Part shown: piece after piece, positions 28,349 through 38,780 of the stretch | Numbering within the stretch: the first letter of the stretch is position 1 | Layout of the letters: the number at the start of each line of letters is the position of its first letter | Source: Flavobacteria bacterium GWA2_35_26 | GTDB lineage: Bacteria; Bacteroidota; Bacteroidia; Flavobacteriales; Flavobacteriaceae | Direction: 5' to 3' | DNA: 64,000 nt | Assembly (NCBI GenBank): GCA_001800905.1 | Contig: MGWH01000002.1 | Coordinates: 558,001-622,000, forward strand | Position numbers and translations under genes: made by a program | The notes under the pieces: model-generated | Told to the model about the DNA's origin: nothing | Database searches by the model: none | The model's input: only the letters and a program-made list of their open reading frames with translations

Positions 28349-28891
28349 TTATAATTCGCTTTTTAGTTTTAGAACATAGTTAGCCACTAACCAACGTTCT
28401 TTGGCATCCAATTGATTGGCATGTGAACCCATAGAGTTTAATCCATAAGTAATTACATGAAAAATACTACCCTCTGTAATTGGTCTATCAGCATAACTAG
28501 GAACTCCAAGGAATTTTTCTCTTTCTACTAATTTCCCTTTACCATTTCCGGCAGCACCATGACAACTGATACAATAGATTTCATAAAGTTCTTGTCCTTT
28601 AACAATATCTTTTTGAATAGAATCTAGTGGTGATTTCAAATTAGCTTTAGCTAACTCATAACCTGCAGTAGAATTTTCATATTCATACACATCAAATCCT
28701 CTTTTTAATGATCCAGTTGCAGGAAGTTGACCTTCCTTACCATCCTTAAATGCAGCTGATTCAGAATACGTTTCGTATCCTACAGATTCATACATGTTTG
28801 GAAAATATTGGTAGTTTGGCGCAGATTTATCGTGACATGACACCAATGTAGTCATACCAAACAATAACGCTATTTTAAATATATTTTTCAT
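28349..28891 (-). CDS. actE: Alternative complex III monohaem cytochrome c lipoprotein ActE
   Basis: 180 residues. Lipoprotein signal with Cys19 (TTLVSC), and one haem-binding motif C107-ISC-H111. A likely axial Met lies in YGLNSMGSH. ActE is a membrane-tethered cytochrome that hands electrons from the complex to the oxidase. It is 34 bp upstream of actF and 8 bp downstream of actD in the operon. Confidence 0.95.
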   Translation of the reverse strand: MKNIFKIALLFGMTTLVSCHDKSAPNYQYFPNMYESVGYETYSESAAFKDGKEGQLPATGSLKRGFDVYEYENSTAGYELAKANLKSPLDSIQKDIVKGQELYEIYCISCHGAAGNGKGKLVEREKFLGVPSYADRPITEGSIFHVITYGLNSMGSHANQLDAKERWLVANYVLKLKSEL

Positions 28892-28899
28892 AACTATGA

Positions 28900-29424
28900 T
28901 TAATGCTTTTCTATTACTTTAACTTCAACAGCTCCAGTGTTCTCAAAGAATGAAACTAATTCAGCTTCATTATTATGAACCGCAACTTCCATTAAAAAAT
29001 GGTCATCTGTAGTTCTAACATCTGGGTTCTCTGCTTCTTTAAATGGCCATAATTTACTTCTCATATAAAAAGTTATTACCATTAAGTGAGCTGCAAAAAA
29101 TACCGTTTCTTCAAACATAATTGGAACGAAAGCTGGCATGTTTTCAATATAACTAAAACTTGGTTTTCCACCAATATCTTGTGGCCAATCTTGGATCATA
29201 ATGTAATTCATCATCCAAGTTCCAAAAGAGATACCGCACAACCCATATAAGAAAGCACAAATGGCTAAACGTGTTGGGGCCAATCCCATCGCTTTATCCA
29301 AACCGTGAACAGGAAATGGACTAAAAACTTCTTCGATATGATAATGAGCTGCACGTGTTTTTTTAACGGCATCCATTAATACATCATCGTCATTATAAAT
29401 GGCGTATATTACTTTATTACTCAT
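28900..29424 (-). CDS. actD: Alternative complex III subunit ActD (DUF3341)
   Basis: 174 residues. The N-terminus (VIYAIYNDDDVLMDAVKKTR) is a small cytoplasmic domain. Two membrane helices follow (about 51-72 and 97-120), as is usual for DUF3341 proteins. Its role is structural within the complex. Its ATG lies within the stop region of actC: the two genes overlap by 8 bp, which indicates coupled translation. Confidence 0.93.
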   Translation of the reverse strand: MSNKVIYAIYNDDDVLMDAVKKTRAAHYHIEEVFSPFPVHGLDKAMGLAPTRLAICAFLYGLCGISFGTWMMNYIMIQDWPQDIGGKPSFSYIENMPAFVPIMFEETVFFAAHLMVITFYMRSKLWPFKEAENPDVRTTDDHFLMEVAVHNNEAELVSFFENTGAVEVKVIEKH

Positions 29425-30817
29425 GGTGTGACTCTTTATTTGCTCTTTCTCTAATATAATTATCTCCAGTTGCTTTTAAGATTGTTTTAACCTCTGCTTG
29501 AGCAATTACCGGGAATGTTCTAGCATACAATAAAAACAATACAAAGAAGAAACCAATTGTTCCAATGAAAATACCAATATCAACAAATGTTGGTGAAAAC
29601 ATTGTCCATGATGATGGTAAATAATCTCTGTGTAATGATGTTACAATGATTACGAAACGCTCGAACCACATACCAATATTAACCACAATTGAGATAATAA
29701 ATGAGAACATAATACTTGTTCTTAATTTTTTAAACCACATGAATTGAGGAGAGAAAACGTTACAAGTCATCATTGACCAGTACGCCCACCAATAAGGTCC
29801 TGTTGCTCTGTTTAAGAAAGCATACTGCTCGTACTCAACACCTGAATACCAAGCCACAAATAATTCAGTGATATAAGCAACCCCTACAATAGAACCTGTA
29901 ATCATGATTACAATGTTCATTAATTCAATATGTTGAATAGTGATATACGCTTCTAGATTTGACACTTTTCTCATGATGATAAGCAAGGTATTAACCATTG
30001 CAAATCCAGAGAAAACGGCTCCAGCTACGAAGTAAGGAGGGAAAATGGTAGTATGCCATCCTGGAATTACTGAAGTAGCAAAGTCCATCGATACAATAGT
30101 GTGCACAGAAAGTACCAAAGGAGTAGCTAAACCTGCAAGAACTAAAGATACTTCTTCAAAACGTTGCCAATCTTTTGCACGACCGCTCCATCCAAAACTT
30201 AATATAGAATATACTCTTTTGTTAAATGGAGTGATTGCTCTATCTCTTAACATAGCAAAATCAGGCAATAATCCAGTCCACCAGAAAACCAATGATACAG
30301 AAAGGTACGTTGAAATTGCAAATACGTCCCAAAGCAAAGGTGAATTAAAGTTAACCCATAATGAACCAAATTGGTTTGGAATAGGCAATACCCAGTAAGC
30401 CAACCAAGGACGACCCATGTGAATAATTGGGAATAATCCAGCTTGAATTACAGAGAAAATAGTCATTGCTTCAGCAGAACGGTTAATAGCCATTCTCCAT
30501 CGTTGACGGAAAAGCAATAATACAGCTGAAATCAATGTTCCTGCGTGACCGATACCTACCCACCAAACAAAGTTAGTGATATCCCAAGCCCAGCCCACGG
30601 TTTTATTTAATCCCCATGTTCCAATTCCTGTAGATACAGTATAGATAATACAGCCTAATCCCCAAAGGAAAGCTGTTAATGCGATTGAAAACACAATCCA
30701 CCAATGTTTGTTAGCTTTTCCCTCAACAGGTGCTGCAACATCTACCGTTACATCGTGATAAGATTTATCACCTATAACTAAAGGTTTTCTAATGCTTGAT
30801 TCGTAGTGAGACGACAT
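29417..30817 (-). CDS. actC: Alternative complex III membrane subunit ActC (NrfD-like)
   Basis: 466 residues with about ten membrane helices. It belongs to the NrfD/PsrC family of quinone-interacting membrane subunits (HAGTLISAVLLLFRQRWRMA, FAISTYLSVSLVFWWTGLLP, SVHTIVSMDFATSVIPGWH). It is the likely site of menaquinol oxidation and contacts the iron-sulphur subunit ActB. It is followed by actD with an 8-bp overlap and preceded by actB at 37 bp. Confidence 0.95.
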   Translation of the reverse strand: MSSHYESSIRKPLVIGDKSYHDVTVDVAAPVEGKANKHWWIVFSIALTAFLWGLGCIIYTVSTGIGTWGLNKTVGWAWDITNFVWWVGIGHAGTLISAVLLLFRQRWRMAINRSAEAMTIFSVIQAGLFPIIHMGRPWLAYWVLPIPNQFGSLWVNFNSPLLWDVFAISTYLSVSLVFWWTGLLPDFAMLRDRAITPFNKRVYSILSFGWSGRAKDWQRFEEVSLVLAGLATPLVLSVHTIVSMDFATSVIPGWHTTIFPPYFVAGAVFSGFAMVNTLLIIMRKVSNLEAYITIQHIELMNIVIMITGSIVGVAYITELFVAWYSGVEYEQYAFLNRATGPYWWAYWSMMTCNVFSPQFMWFKKLRTSIMFSFIISIVVNIGMWFERFVIIVTSLHRDYLPSSWTMFSPTFVDIGIFIGTIGFFFVLFLLYARTFPVIAQAEVKTILKATGDNYIRERANKESHHE

Positions 30818-30854
30818 AATCCTTTATCTTGTTTCTTAATAAATAATTTAATAA

Positions 30855-33800
30855 CTAAGTATTTCTAACTTTAACGTGATAAATCACATTTGGCTTAGTT
30901 CCTACATGCTCTAACAAATGATACATTCTATCATCAGCAGCCAACTTAGCTACTTTTGCTTCCGTATCATTCACATCTCCAAATACCATTGCTCCATTAG
31001 AACAAGCATTTGAACAAGCGGTTTGGAATTCTCCATCTTGAATAGCTCTTCCTTCTCTTTTTGCTTTTAAAATTGTTGCTTGAGTCATTTGAAGACACAT
31101 TGAACATTTTTCCATAACTCCACGAGAACGAACATTTACATCTGGATTCAATACCATACGACCTAAATCATCATTCATATGATAATCAAACTCGCTGTTT
31201 TGACTGTATAAGAACCAGTTGAAACGACGTACTTTATAAGGACAGTTGTTTGCACAATAACGAGTACCAACACATCTATTATAAGCCATATTATTTTGTC
31301 CTTGACGACCATGAGAAGTTGCCGCTACTGGACATACAGTTTCACAAGGAGCGTGATTACAATGTTGACACATAACCGGTTGGAAAGCCACTTGAGGATT
31401 ATCTCCCGCTTTTTCCATTTCGTTAAATGTTGACAATGAACTAGACAAACCTGCAATGTTTTCTTTTCTTTCGTTATCACCTTCAAAAGTGCTTTCAGAA
31501 GAGTAGTATCTATCAATACGCAACCAGTGCATATCACGACTTCTTCTAACTTCAGCCTTACCAACTACAGGAACATTGTTCTCTGCATGACAAGCGATAA
31601 CACAAGCACCACAACCAGTACAAGCATTTAAGTCGATAGAAAGATTAAAATGATGTCCAATTGAACGATCAAATGAATCCCATAAATCCACTTTTGTTGA
31701 CTCTACTTCTTTGTGATCTAAAGATACCATAGGAACTTCATTCCACTCTTTAGCATCCTTAGTGTTGAAAATTTCTAAAGTAGTTTCTTTAATAATATCC
31801 CCTCTACCCATTAACGTTTTTTGACCTTGAACACAAGCAAACTCATGCTCTCCTTCAACTTTCGCTATAGAAACAGATTGTACACTATTAAATCCTTTAT
31901 ATAAAGCGTAAGCATTTACACCTACAGCCATTTCTTCTTTTAAAGCCGCTTTACGACCATATCCTAAAGCCAAACCTACAGTTCCAACAGCTTGACCTGG
32001 TTGAACAATTACAGGCACATTTTCTAATTTGGCACCATCTGCAGTTGTAATAGTAGCATAACTACCATTCAATCCACCGTTAGCAACAATTTCATTTGAT
32101 AATCCTAATTTTTTAGCATCAGCATTAGAAACCGTTACATAATTATCCCAAGATACTCTTGTGATTGGATCAGGGAATTCTTGTAACCAAGGATTGTTCG
32201 CTTGTTGACCATCTCCTAAACCAGTTTTGGTATATAAAACTAACTCAAATGATTCAGCAGCTTTTGATTTTGATAAAGTTGATGCTGCAGAGGCATAATC
32301 AGCTGATCCAGCAGAAGCTGTTGGAATTGCACCAACAAATACACCATCGTGTAATACTTTATTCCAAGTAGAACCAGCTGTTATAGAAGCAGCAGTTCCT
32401 TTAATGTAATCGTAAAAAGTTCCCGCGTTACCATTCAAAGACAATAAAACATCTTGAAATTGTTTGGTATTAAATAATGGACGAATAGTAGGTTGTGTAA
32501 GGCTATAAGTACCTTTAGTCAAACTTAAATCGTTCCATGATTCTAAATAATGAGGAACTGGTGCAGCAATTGTAGCAACTGAAGCTGTTTCATCTTCTTT
32601 CAAAGTAAAGGCAACTGAAGTGGTTACTTTTTTAAGTCCTTCTACAAAAGAAGCACTATCTGCCATAGTATATACTGGATTAACACCACTCATAATTAAT
32701 GTATGAACGCTACCAGCTTTCATCTCACTAACCAATTGAGCTACTTTCTCGTTAGATCCTTTTCTTATTTGTCTTGTTCCAGAAGTTGTAAAAGCTTCAC
32801 TAGCCAATTTTTGGTTGATTGCTAATACTAATAATTGAGCATTTTTATCTTGAATTCCAGATACCAATACCCCTTTTGAACCAGCAGCTTTTAATTGTTG
32901 AGCCGCTTTAGTAACTTCTGATTTGAATTGTTCATCTAAATTTACTGCAACTGAAGAACCAGTTACTACATTATAAATATGAACTAATGCTTGTTTTTGA
33001 TTAGCCGTAGACATTGGCAAACGCTTGTCTGCAGCAGCACCAGATAAAGTCATATTCGCTTCCAATTGGAAGTGACGTGACATTTTACCATTTTTAGGTA
33101 TTCTACCTTGAGCATAACCTGCACCATATCCGCCACCTTGCCAATCGCCTAAGAAATCAGCACCAACAGAAACAATTAAAGAAGCTTTAGAAAAATCATA
33201 ATCTACTAAGGCTCTTTCACCATATACTGTTTCAAAAGCATCTAATGCTTCTGAAGAGGAAACTGCATCATAAACAACATGTTTTGCGTTTGGATTTTTG
33301 GCAACAAATTCAGCAATCAACTTTTCAGTTGACGGACTTGCCAAAGTATTAGTCAACAAAACAACTTGACCTCCTTTTGCTTTAGCTTCTACAATGCTTG
33401 ATGCAATTTTAGCATTCACATCGGACCAACTTGCATTAGCACCAGCGATTTTTGGTTCTTTCAAACGCATGCTGTCATACAATGACAAGATAGACGCATG
33501 AACTCTTGCGTTAGCAGAAAATTTTGCTCCAGCAATAGTGTTGTTGTCAATTTTGATTGGGCGACCTTCACGTGTTTTAACTAATAAATTAGCAAAATCA
33601 AATCCGTCAAAAACAGAAGTTGCATAATAATCAGCTACACCAGGGATTATTTGTTCTGGTTGTAACACATAAGGTATTGATTTATGAACAGGACCTTCAC
33701 ATGCAGCAAGAGTTGCAGCAGCAGTGCTAAATCCAACGTACTTTAAAAAGTCACGACGTGTTGTAGAAGAGGATAAAGAATCACTATTTCCTAAAAATTC

Positions 33801-33908
33801 ATCAGTAGGAATTTCTTCAACGAATTCGTTATTTTTAAGCGCCTCAACAATAGAACTATTTCCGTCTAGTTCCTCAACACTTTTCCAGTATTTTTTGTTT
33901 GATGACAT
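30855..33908 (-). CDS. actB: Alternative complex III iron-sulphur/molybdopterin-like subunit ActB
   Basis: 1017 residues. A Tat-type motif TTRRDFLKYVGFS has the twin Arg at 51-52, later than usual but normal for this family. Residues about 80-740 resemble a molybdopterin oxidoreductase domain that in ActB no longer carries the cofactor. The C-terminal ferredoxin domain from about 760 has cysteine clusters ACTGCGACVIACH, CQHCNHAPCETVCP, CVGTRYCANNCP and CSMCLQMTQ, fitting three or four Fe-S clusters. It moves electrons from ActC to the haem subunits. It is 29 bp after actA. Confidence 0.96.
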   Translation of the reverse strand: MSSNKKYWKSVEELDGNSSIVEALKNNEFVEEIPTDEFLGNSDSLSSSTTRRDFLKYVGFSTAAATLAACEGPVHKSIPYVLQPEQIIPGVADYYATSVFDGFDFANLLVKTREGRPIKIDNNTIAGAKFSANARVHASILSLYDSMRLKEPKIAGANASWSDVNAKIASSIVEAKAKGGQVVLLTNTLASPSTEKLIAEFVAKNPNAKHVVYDAVSSSEALDAFETVYGERALVDYDFSKASLIVSVGADFLGDWQGGGYGAGYAQGRIPKNGKMSRHFQLEANMTLSGAAADKRLPMSTANQKQALVHIYNVVTGSSVAVNLDEQFKSEVTKAAQQLKAAGSKGVLVSGIQDKNAQLLVLAINQKLASEAFTTSGTRQIRKGSNEKVAQLVSEMKAGSVHTLIMSGVNPVYTMADSASFVEGLKKVTTSVAFTLKEDETASVATIAAPVPHYLESWNDLSLTKGTYSLTQPTIRPLFNTKQFQDVLLSLNGNAGTFYDYIKGTAASITAGSTWNKVLHDGVFVGAIPTASAGSADYASAASTLSKSKAAESFELVLYTKTGLGDGQQANNPWLQEFPDPITRVSWDNYVTVSNADAKKLGLSNEIVANGGLNGSYATITTADGAKLENVPVIVQPGQAVGTVGLALGYGRKAALKEEMAVGVNAYALYKGFNSVQSVSIAKVEGEHEFACVQGQKTLMGRGDIIKETTLEIFNTKDAKEWNEVPMVSLDHKEVESTKVDLWDSFDRSIGHHFNLSIDLNACTGCGACVIACHAENNVPVVGKAEVRRSRDMHWLRIDRYYSSESTFEGDNERKENIAGLSSSLSTFNEMEKAGDNPQVAFQPVMCQHCNHAPCETVCPVAATSHGRQGQNNMAYNRCVGTRYCANNCPYKVRRFNWFLYSQNSEFDYHMNDDLGRMVLNPDVNVRSRGVMEKCSMCLQMTQATILKAKREGRAIQDGEFQTACSNACSNGAMVFGDVNDTEAKVAKLAADDRMYHLLEHVGTKPNVIYHVKVRNT

Positions 33909-33937
33909 ATATAAATATTAAAAACTTAATAATTTGA

Positions 33938-35263
33938 TTAATAGTGACATTTACCACATTCTAAACCTCCCATTTGAGCAGCAGTCAATTTGTCTACTCC
34001 ATATTTTTTAGAAAGTTGTTCGTGGATTTTAGTGTAATATTCATTACCCTCCATTTTAACGTCTGTTTTTCTGTGGCAATCAATACACCAACCCATTGTC
34101 AAAGGAGCAAACTGTTTTTGAATTTCATATTCTTGAACTGGACCATGACAAGTCTGACACTCAATACCCGCAACAGTTACGTGTTGTGAGTGGTTGAAAT
34201 ATACAAAGTCAGGTAAGTTATGAATACGAACCCATTTAACCGGCTGTGTTTTTCCTGTATACGATTGTGTAGCAGGATCCCAACCTACAGCGGTATATAA
34301 TTTTTGGATTTGCTCATCATAAAATGCTTTGCTGTACTCAGGAGTAGCAGTTGTTTCAGCAACTTCGGCAATGTTTTTATGACAATTCATACACACATTC
34401 AAAGAAGGTATACCTCCATTTTTACTAACTCTAGCAGCAGAGTGACAATACTTACAATTGATCTCATTATCTCCAGCGTGAATTCTGTGAGAATAATGTA
34501 TTGGTTGAATTGGCGCATACTCTTGATCAACACCAACTTGCATTAAGAAACCATAAACCAAATAAGCTCCAGATAACAATAAAAATATTACTGTAACCAA
34601 AACTAAAAATTGGTTTCTAACAAATGCTTTCCAAATTGGAGTTGTAGGCTCTTTTGGAGCTACTTCAATATTATTAGCTTTAGCTACTTTACGTAATACG
34701 CTGTTTACTAAAAACAACATCACTACCAACATCGCCATCACCAATGCCAAAGCACCTAAAATAATTGTATTTGTTATACCTCCTTCGGCTTGAGGAGCAG
34801 CTACTTCAGTACCAGGAACAGCGGCAGCAGGCGCTTCTTCTTTCGGAGTAGAAGTATAGGCAATTATGTTATCAATATCTGCTTCTGATAATTGAGGAAA
34901 AGCAGTCATTACTGACTTATTATACTCTTCATAAATTTTCACAGCCTGAGCGTCTCCTGATTTAATTAAATCAGAACTATTGTGAACCCATTTGTAGATC
35001 CACGACATCTCATACTTACCAGCCACACCTCTTAAAGCAGGACCAGTCGCTTTTGCGTCAAGCTTATGACAAGCCGCACAATTTGCATTAAAAAGTTCTT
35101 TACCAACAACAGGATCACCTCCAGCAGAAGCAGCAGGAGCCGCAGCAGCATCAGCCGCCGGAGCAGCATCTTGAGCAAATGAAGTTAGAGAGAAAGTTAG
35201 CATTAAAGCTAAGCAGAAATATAATTTCCTTACGATCGAATTATGGTTACCCATCTTTTTCAT
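33938..35263 (-). CDS. actA: Alternative complex III multihaem cytochrome c ActA with an N-terminal monohaem domain
   Basis: 441 residues. An N-terminal signal (about 12-30, ending TSFAQ) and an Ala/Pro-rich linker are followed by a mono-haem cytochrome c domain (C62-AAC-H66). A membrane helix at about 165-187 and a second near 215-235 separate it from the pentahaem part with CKYCH, CMNCH, CQTCH, CIDCH and CGKCH. In total six CXXCH motifs are seen. The extra N-terminal cytochrome domain is a feature of Bacteroidota ActA proteins. It opens the eight-gene operon; a good promoter lies 88-117 bp upstream. Confidence 0.95.
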   Translation of the reverse strand: MKKMGNHNSIVRKLYFCLALMLTFSLTSFAQDAAPAADAAAAPAASAGGDPVVGKELFNANCAACHKLDAKATGPALRGVAGKYEMSWIYKWVHNSSDLIKSGDAQAVKIYEEYNKSVMTAFPQLSEADIDNIIAYTSTPKEEAPAAAVPGTEVAAPQAEGGITNTIILGALALVMAMLVVMLFLVNSVLRKVAKANNIEVAPKEPTTPIWKAFVRNQFLVLVTVIFLLLSGAYLVYGFLMQVGVDQEYAPIQPIHYSHRIHAGDNEINCKYCHSAARVSKNGGIPSLNVCMNCHKNIAEVAETTATPEYSKAFYDEQIQKLYTAVGWDPATQSYTGKTQPVKWVRIHNLPDFVYFNHSQHVTVAGIECQTCHGPVQEYEIQKQFAPLTMGWCIDCHRKTDVKMEGNEYYTKIHEQLSKKYGVDKLTAAQMGGLECGKCHY

Positions 35264-35350
35264 ATAGTATAATGATTATCTACTAAAATTAGTACAATTA
35301 ATTCTAAAAACACTTTTTAGAAAAACGTATACATTCTTTTAAAACTTGCA

Positions 35351-35380
35351 CAAAAATACGACTTAAGAACTATTCTCAAA
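35351..35380 (-). promoter_or_regulatory. Promoter of the act-cox operon
   Basis: On the minus strand TTTG (35380-35377), an 18-base spacer and TATTTTTG (35358-35351) match the Bacteroidota consensus TTTG-N17-23-TAnnTTTG. The leader before actA would be about 80 bases. Confidence 0.6.
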
Positions 35381-35481
35381 ACCTTAAAATAATCTTAAAT
35401 TCAATTTATATTAATTCTAAATAATATTTGCATTTAGTATTATCTAAGTAAATATTACATTTGTATAAAAACCATCACATT

Positions 35482-35868
35482 ATGAGAATTTTAGGCATTT
35501 CAAAAGTAGTTTTTGTATTTATTTTTACTACTTTTTATTGTGTTGTAATTCAGGCACAAACATCAAAAAACAATACAAATACAGAAGATAAAGTGGCTCA
35601 TTTAATTGTAGAAAAGCGAAAAATTAACCCATCATTAGTTTCAAAAGAGAGATATAAAATTCAGATATTTAGTGGAGAAAGTGAAAAAGCAAAAAAAACT
35701 GTAATTCAATTTAAACAAGAATTTAAAGACATTGATGCTACTATTGTGTTTAATACTCCCAACTACAAAGTATGGGTAGGTAACTTTAAATCTAGAATGG
35801 AAGCGGAAAGAAATTTTGCCGAAATCAAAAAAAAATACAAAAACACTTTACTCATAAAACCTCAATAA
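35482..35868 (+). CDS. Secreted SPOR-domain protein
   Basis: 128 residues from the ATG at 35482; the earlier in-frame TTG adds only seven residues before the signal peptide. Residues 7-23 form a signal peptide ending VIQAQ. Residues about 55-128 make a SPOR domain (RYKIQIFSGESEKAKKTV, YKVWVGNFKSRMEAERNF). SPOR domains bind denuded peptidoglycan, often at septa. It stands alone and is convergent with infB across a strong bidirectional terminator. A -7-type TACATTTG lies at 35456-35463. Confidence 0.88.
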   Translation: MRILGISKVVFVFIFTTFYCVVIQAQTSKNNTNTEDKVAHLIVEKRKINPSLVSKERYKIQIFSGESEKAKKTVIQFKQEFKDIDATIVFNTPNYKVWVGNFKSRMEAERNFAEIKKKYKNTLLIKPQ

Positions 35869-35873
35869 TAATT

Positions 35874-35915
35874 AAGCATAAAAAAATCCCGAATAATCGG
35901 GATTTTTTTATGCTT
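35874..35915. terminator. Bidirectional terminator between the SPOR gene and infB
   Basis: A perfect 19-bp stem (35874-35892 with 35897-35915) with loop ATAA. Each arm contains a 7-base A or T run next to TCCCGA/TCGGGA, so it gives a T-tract in both directions. It serves the convergent genes on both sides. Confidence 0.95.
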
Positions 35916-35922
35916 GTCAATT

Positions 35923-38700
35923 TTATTTCAATTTCTTTTTGATAGCTACTTCATGGTAGGCTTCAATAACATCTCTTTCTTCGATATCATTATACCCTTT
36001 AATTTGAATACCACAATCATACCCTTTCGTAACTTCTTTCACATCGTCTTTAAAACGTTTCAGCGCTACTAATTCACCATCAAATACAACCACTCCTTCT
36101 CTAACTACACGAACCTTAGCGTTTCTTGTAATTTTACCATCCATCACCATACATCCTGCAATTGATCCAACTTTAGAGATTTTAAATATCTCTCTAATTT
36201 CAGCTGTACCCAGAACTTCTTCTTTCATTTCAGGCGCTAACATTCCTTCCATTGCGTCTTTCAAGTCGTCAATAGCGGCATAGATAATTGAATAATAACG
36301 GATATCGATTTCTTCTTTATCTGCTAATTGTCTTGCATTTCCTGCAGGACGAACATTAAATCCAATAATGATTGCATCCGAAGCAGAAGCCAACATTACG
36401 TCAGTCTCCGTGATTGCACCCACTCCTTTGTGGATAATATTAATTTGAACTTCTTCGGTAGATAATTTAGAGAACGAATCAGACAATGCTTCAACAGAAC
36501 CATCAACGTCTCCTTTAAGGATCACGTTCAATTCTTTAAATTGACCTAATGCGATTCGTCGTCCAATTTCATCTAATGTAATATGTCGTTGTGTTCTTAC
36601 CGATTGCTCACGCATCAATTGAGAACGTTTTGAAGCAATTTGTTTTGCTTCTTTTTCATCTTCAAAAATATTGAATTTATCACCAGCAGTAGCTGCTCCG
36701 TCCAAACCTAAAACAGATACTGGAGTTGAAGGTCCTGCTTCAATTACTACATGTCCACGTTCATCATGCATGGCTTTAATTTTACCATGATGTTTACCTG
36801 CTAACATATAATCTCCAATTCTCAATGTTCCGTGTTGTACTAATAAAGTAGAAACATATCCTTTACCTTTATCCAAGAAGGCTTCTACAACAGTCCCTTG
36901 AGCTGCTTTATTTGGATTTGATTTTAAATCTAAAATTTCAGCTTCAAGCAAAACCTTTTCAAGTAATTCTTTTACACCTAATCCTGTTTTTGCAGAAATA
37001 TCATGGGATTGGATTTTACCACCCCAATCTTCAACTAGCAAGTTCATACCAGCTAATCTTTCTTTAATCTTATCTGGATTAGCATTTGGCTTATCTACTT
37101 TGTTAATTGCGAAAATAATTGGAACACCTGCCGCTTGAGCGTGACTAATTGCCTCTTTAGTTTGTGGCATGATATCATCATCCGCAGCAATTACAATAAT
37201 TGCAATATCGGTAACTTGAGCTCCACGTGCACGCATTGCTGTAAAGGCTTCGTGACCTGGTGTATCTAAAAATGCTATTTTTTGACCGTTATCCAAAGTC
37301 ACCCCATAAGCACCAATGTGCTGCGTGATTCCTCCAGACTCTCCTGCAATTACATTTTCTTTACGAATGTAATCTAATAAAGAGGTTTTACCGTGATCTA
37401 CGTGTCCCATCACCGTAACGATAGGGGCTCTGAACATTAAATCTTCTTCTTTATCTTCAACAACCTGAATGGCTTCTTCGATATCAACAGTAATAAATTC
37501 TACTTCGTAACCAAATTCATCTGCAACGATAGTCAATGTTTCAGCATCCAAACGCTGATTCATCGTAACCATAATTCCAAGTGACATACAAGTACCAATT
37601 ACTTTAGTAATAGGCACGTCCATCATGATAGCAATTTCACCTACGGTAACAAATTCAGTAACTTTAATCGTTTTACTTCCTTCATCAATTGCTCTTTGCT
37701 CTTCATCAGATTTTTGACGGTGTGTATCTCTTTTATCTCTTCTGTATTTGGCAGCTTTAGATTTACCACCTTTACCTTGAAGTTTTTCAAGAGTTTCACG
37801 AATTTGATTTTTTACTTCTTCTTCTGTAGGTTCTACTTTTGCAACAATAGCTGGTCTATTCCCTTTTACAAAACCAGGTTTAGCGCTTCTATTTGCATTG
37901 TAACCACCTCCAGTATTTGGAGTTATTTTATTTGGATTTGGTGCTCCTGGCTCACCTGGAGTAGATGACTTAGCAACAATTCTTTTTCTTTTATTTTTTC
38001 CAGCATTAGCTCCTGTACCTGGTGCACCTGGCACGCCTGGTTTATTAGGAGTAATTTTAGGATCTTCTTTTTTCTTTTTAGGCTTATTGAACTGCGACAA
38101 ATCAATAGTTTGTCCTGTTAACGTAGCACCTGATAATTTTTGATATTGAGTAGTAATCGTTTCGTCTACTTGAGCATCATCCGAATTGCCTTCGGCGATT
38201 ACCTCAGCTGCAATTCCTTTTTTATCTTGTTTTGGAGCTACCTCAGCAACAGGTTTTACTTCTTTTTTGTCTGAAACTGGTTTTTCAGAAACAACATCTT
38301 GGGGTGCATTTTGGGTTTTAACTTCTGCAGGAGCAGCTTTTTTAGGATTGAGTTCAATTTTACCCACTTGAATTGGACCAGTTACAACGGCTTTCGCTTT
38401 AATAACTTCTTGGCGCTCCTCTTCTTGTTTGCGTTTTTCCTCTATTTCAAGCTCACGTTGAATACGTAACGCTTCTTTTTCTTTTCTTTTCTCTTCTCCT
38501 ACTTCTTTTGAAGCCTCTTTATTCCCCTTATCGCCCGCAAATTGACTTTGTAGGATACCAAACTCTCGTTCAGAAATTTTAGCATTTGGATTTGCATCAA
38601 TAGCAATTCCCTTATCTTTAAGATAATCTACTGCTCTTTCTAACGAAATGTTTAATTCCCTTAAAACCTTGTTAATTCTTATTACTCTCTCTTCAGACAT
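35923..38700 (-). CDS. infB: Translation initiation factor IF-2
   Basis: 925 residues. The N-terminal IF2-N domain ([20 protein letters not shown]) is followed by a long charged and Gly/Pro-rich linker with [15 protein letters not shown] segments. The GTPase domain starts near residue 430 with [23 protein letters not shown] and NKVDKPN, followed by the C-terminal initiator-tRNA-binding domains. It places fMet-tRNA on the 30S subunit. It is the last gene of rimP-nusA-infB, 80 bp after nusA, and ends at a bidirectional terminator. Confidence 0.98.
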   Translation of the reverse strand: MSEERVIRINKVLRELNISLERAVDYLKDKGIAIDANPNAKISEREFGILQSQFAGDKGNKEASKEVGEEKRKEKEALRIQRELEIEEKRKQEEERQEVIKAKAVVTGPIQVGKIELNPKKAAPAEVKTQNAPQDVVSEKPVSDKKEVKPVAEVAPKQDKKGIAAEVIAEGNSDDAQVDETITTQYQKLSGATLTGQTIDLSQFNKPKKKKEDPKITPNKPGVPGAPGTGANAGKNKRKRIVAKSSTPGEPGAPNPNKITPNTGGGYNANRSAKPGFVKGNRPAIVAKVEPTEEEVKNQIRETLEKLQGKGGKSKAAKYRRDKRDTHRQKSDEEQRAIDEGSKTIKVTEFVTVGEIAIMMDVPITKVIGTCMSLGIMVTMNQRLDAETLTIVADEFGYEVEFITVDIEEAIQVVEDKEEDLMFRAPIVTVMGHVDHGKTSLLDYIRKENVIAGESGGITQHIGAYGVTLDNGQKIAFLDTPGHEAFTAMRARGAQVTDIAIIVIAADDDIMPQTKEAISHAQAAGVPIIFAINKVDKPNANPDKIKERLAGMNLLVEDWGGKIQSHDISAKTGLGVKELLEKVLLEAEILDLKSNPNKAAQGTVVEAFLDKGKGYVSTLLVQHGTLRIGDYMLAGKHHGKIKAMHDERGHVVIEAGPSTPVSVLGLDGAATAGDKFNIFEDEKEAKQIASKRSQLMREQSVRTQRHITLDEIGRRIALGQFKELNVILKGDVDGSVEALSDSFSKLSTEEVQINIIHKGVGAITETDVMLASASDAIIIGFNVRPAGNARQLADKEEIDIRYYSIIYAAIDDLKDAMEGMLAPEMKEEVLGTAEIREIFKISKVGSIAGCMVMDGKITRNAKVRVVREGVVVFDGELVALKRFKDDVKEVTKGYDCGIQIKGYNDIEERDVIEAYHEVAIKKKLK

Positions 38701-38780
38701 AAAACCTTTTTATTATTATCTTTTTGTTGTGTTTCTTAATTTACATTGATAAAAATTAAGATGTGTATTCAAGAATTAGA

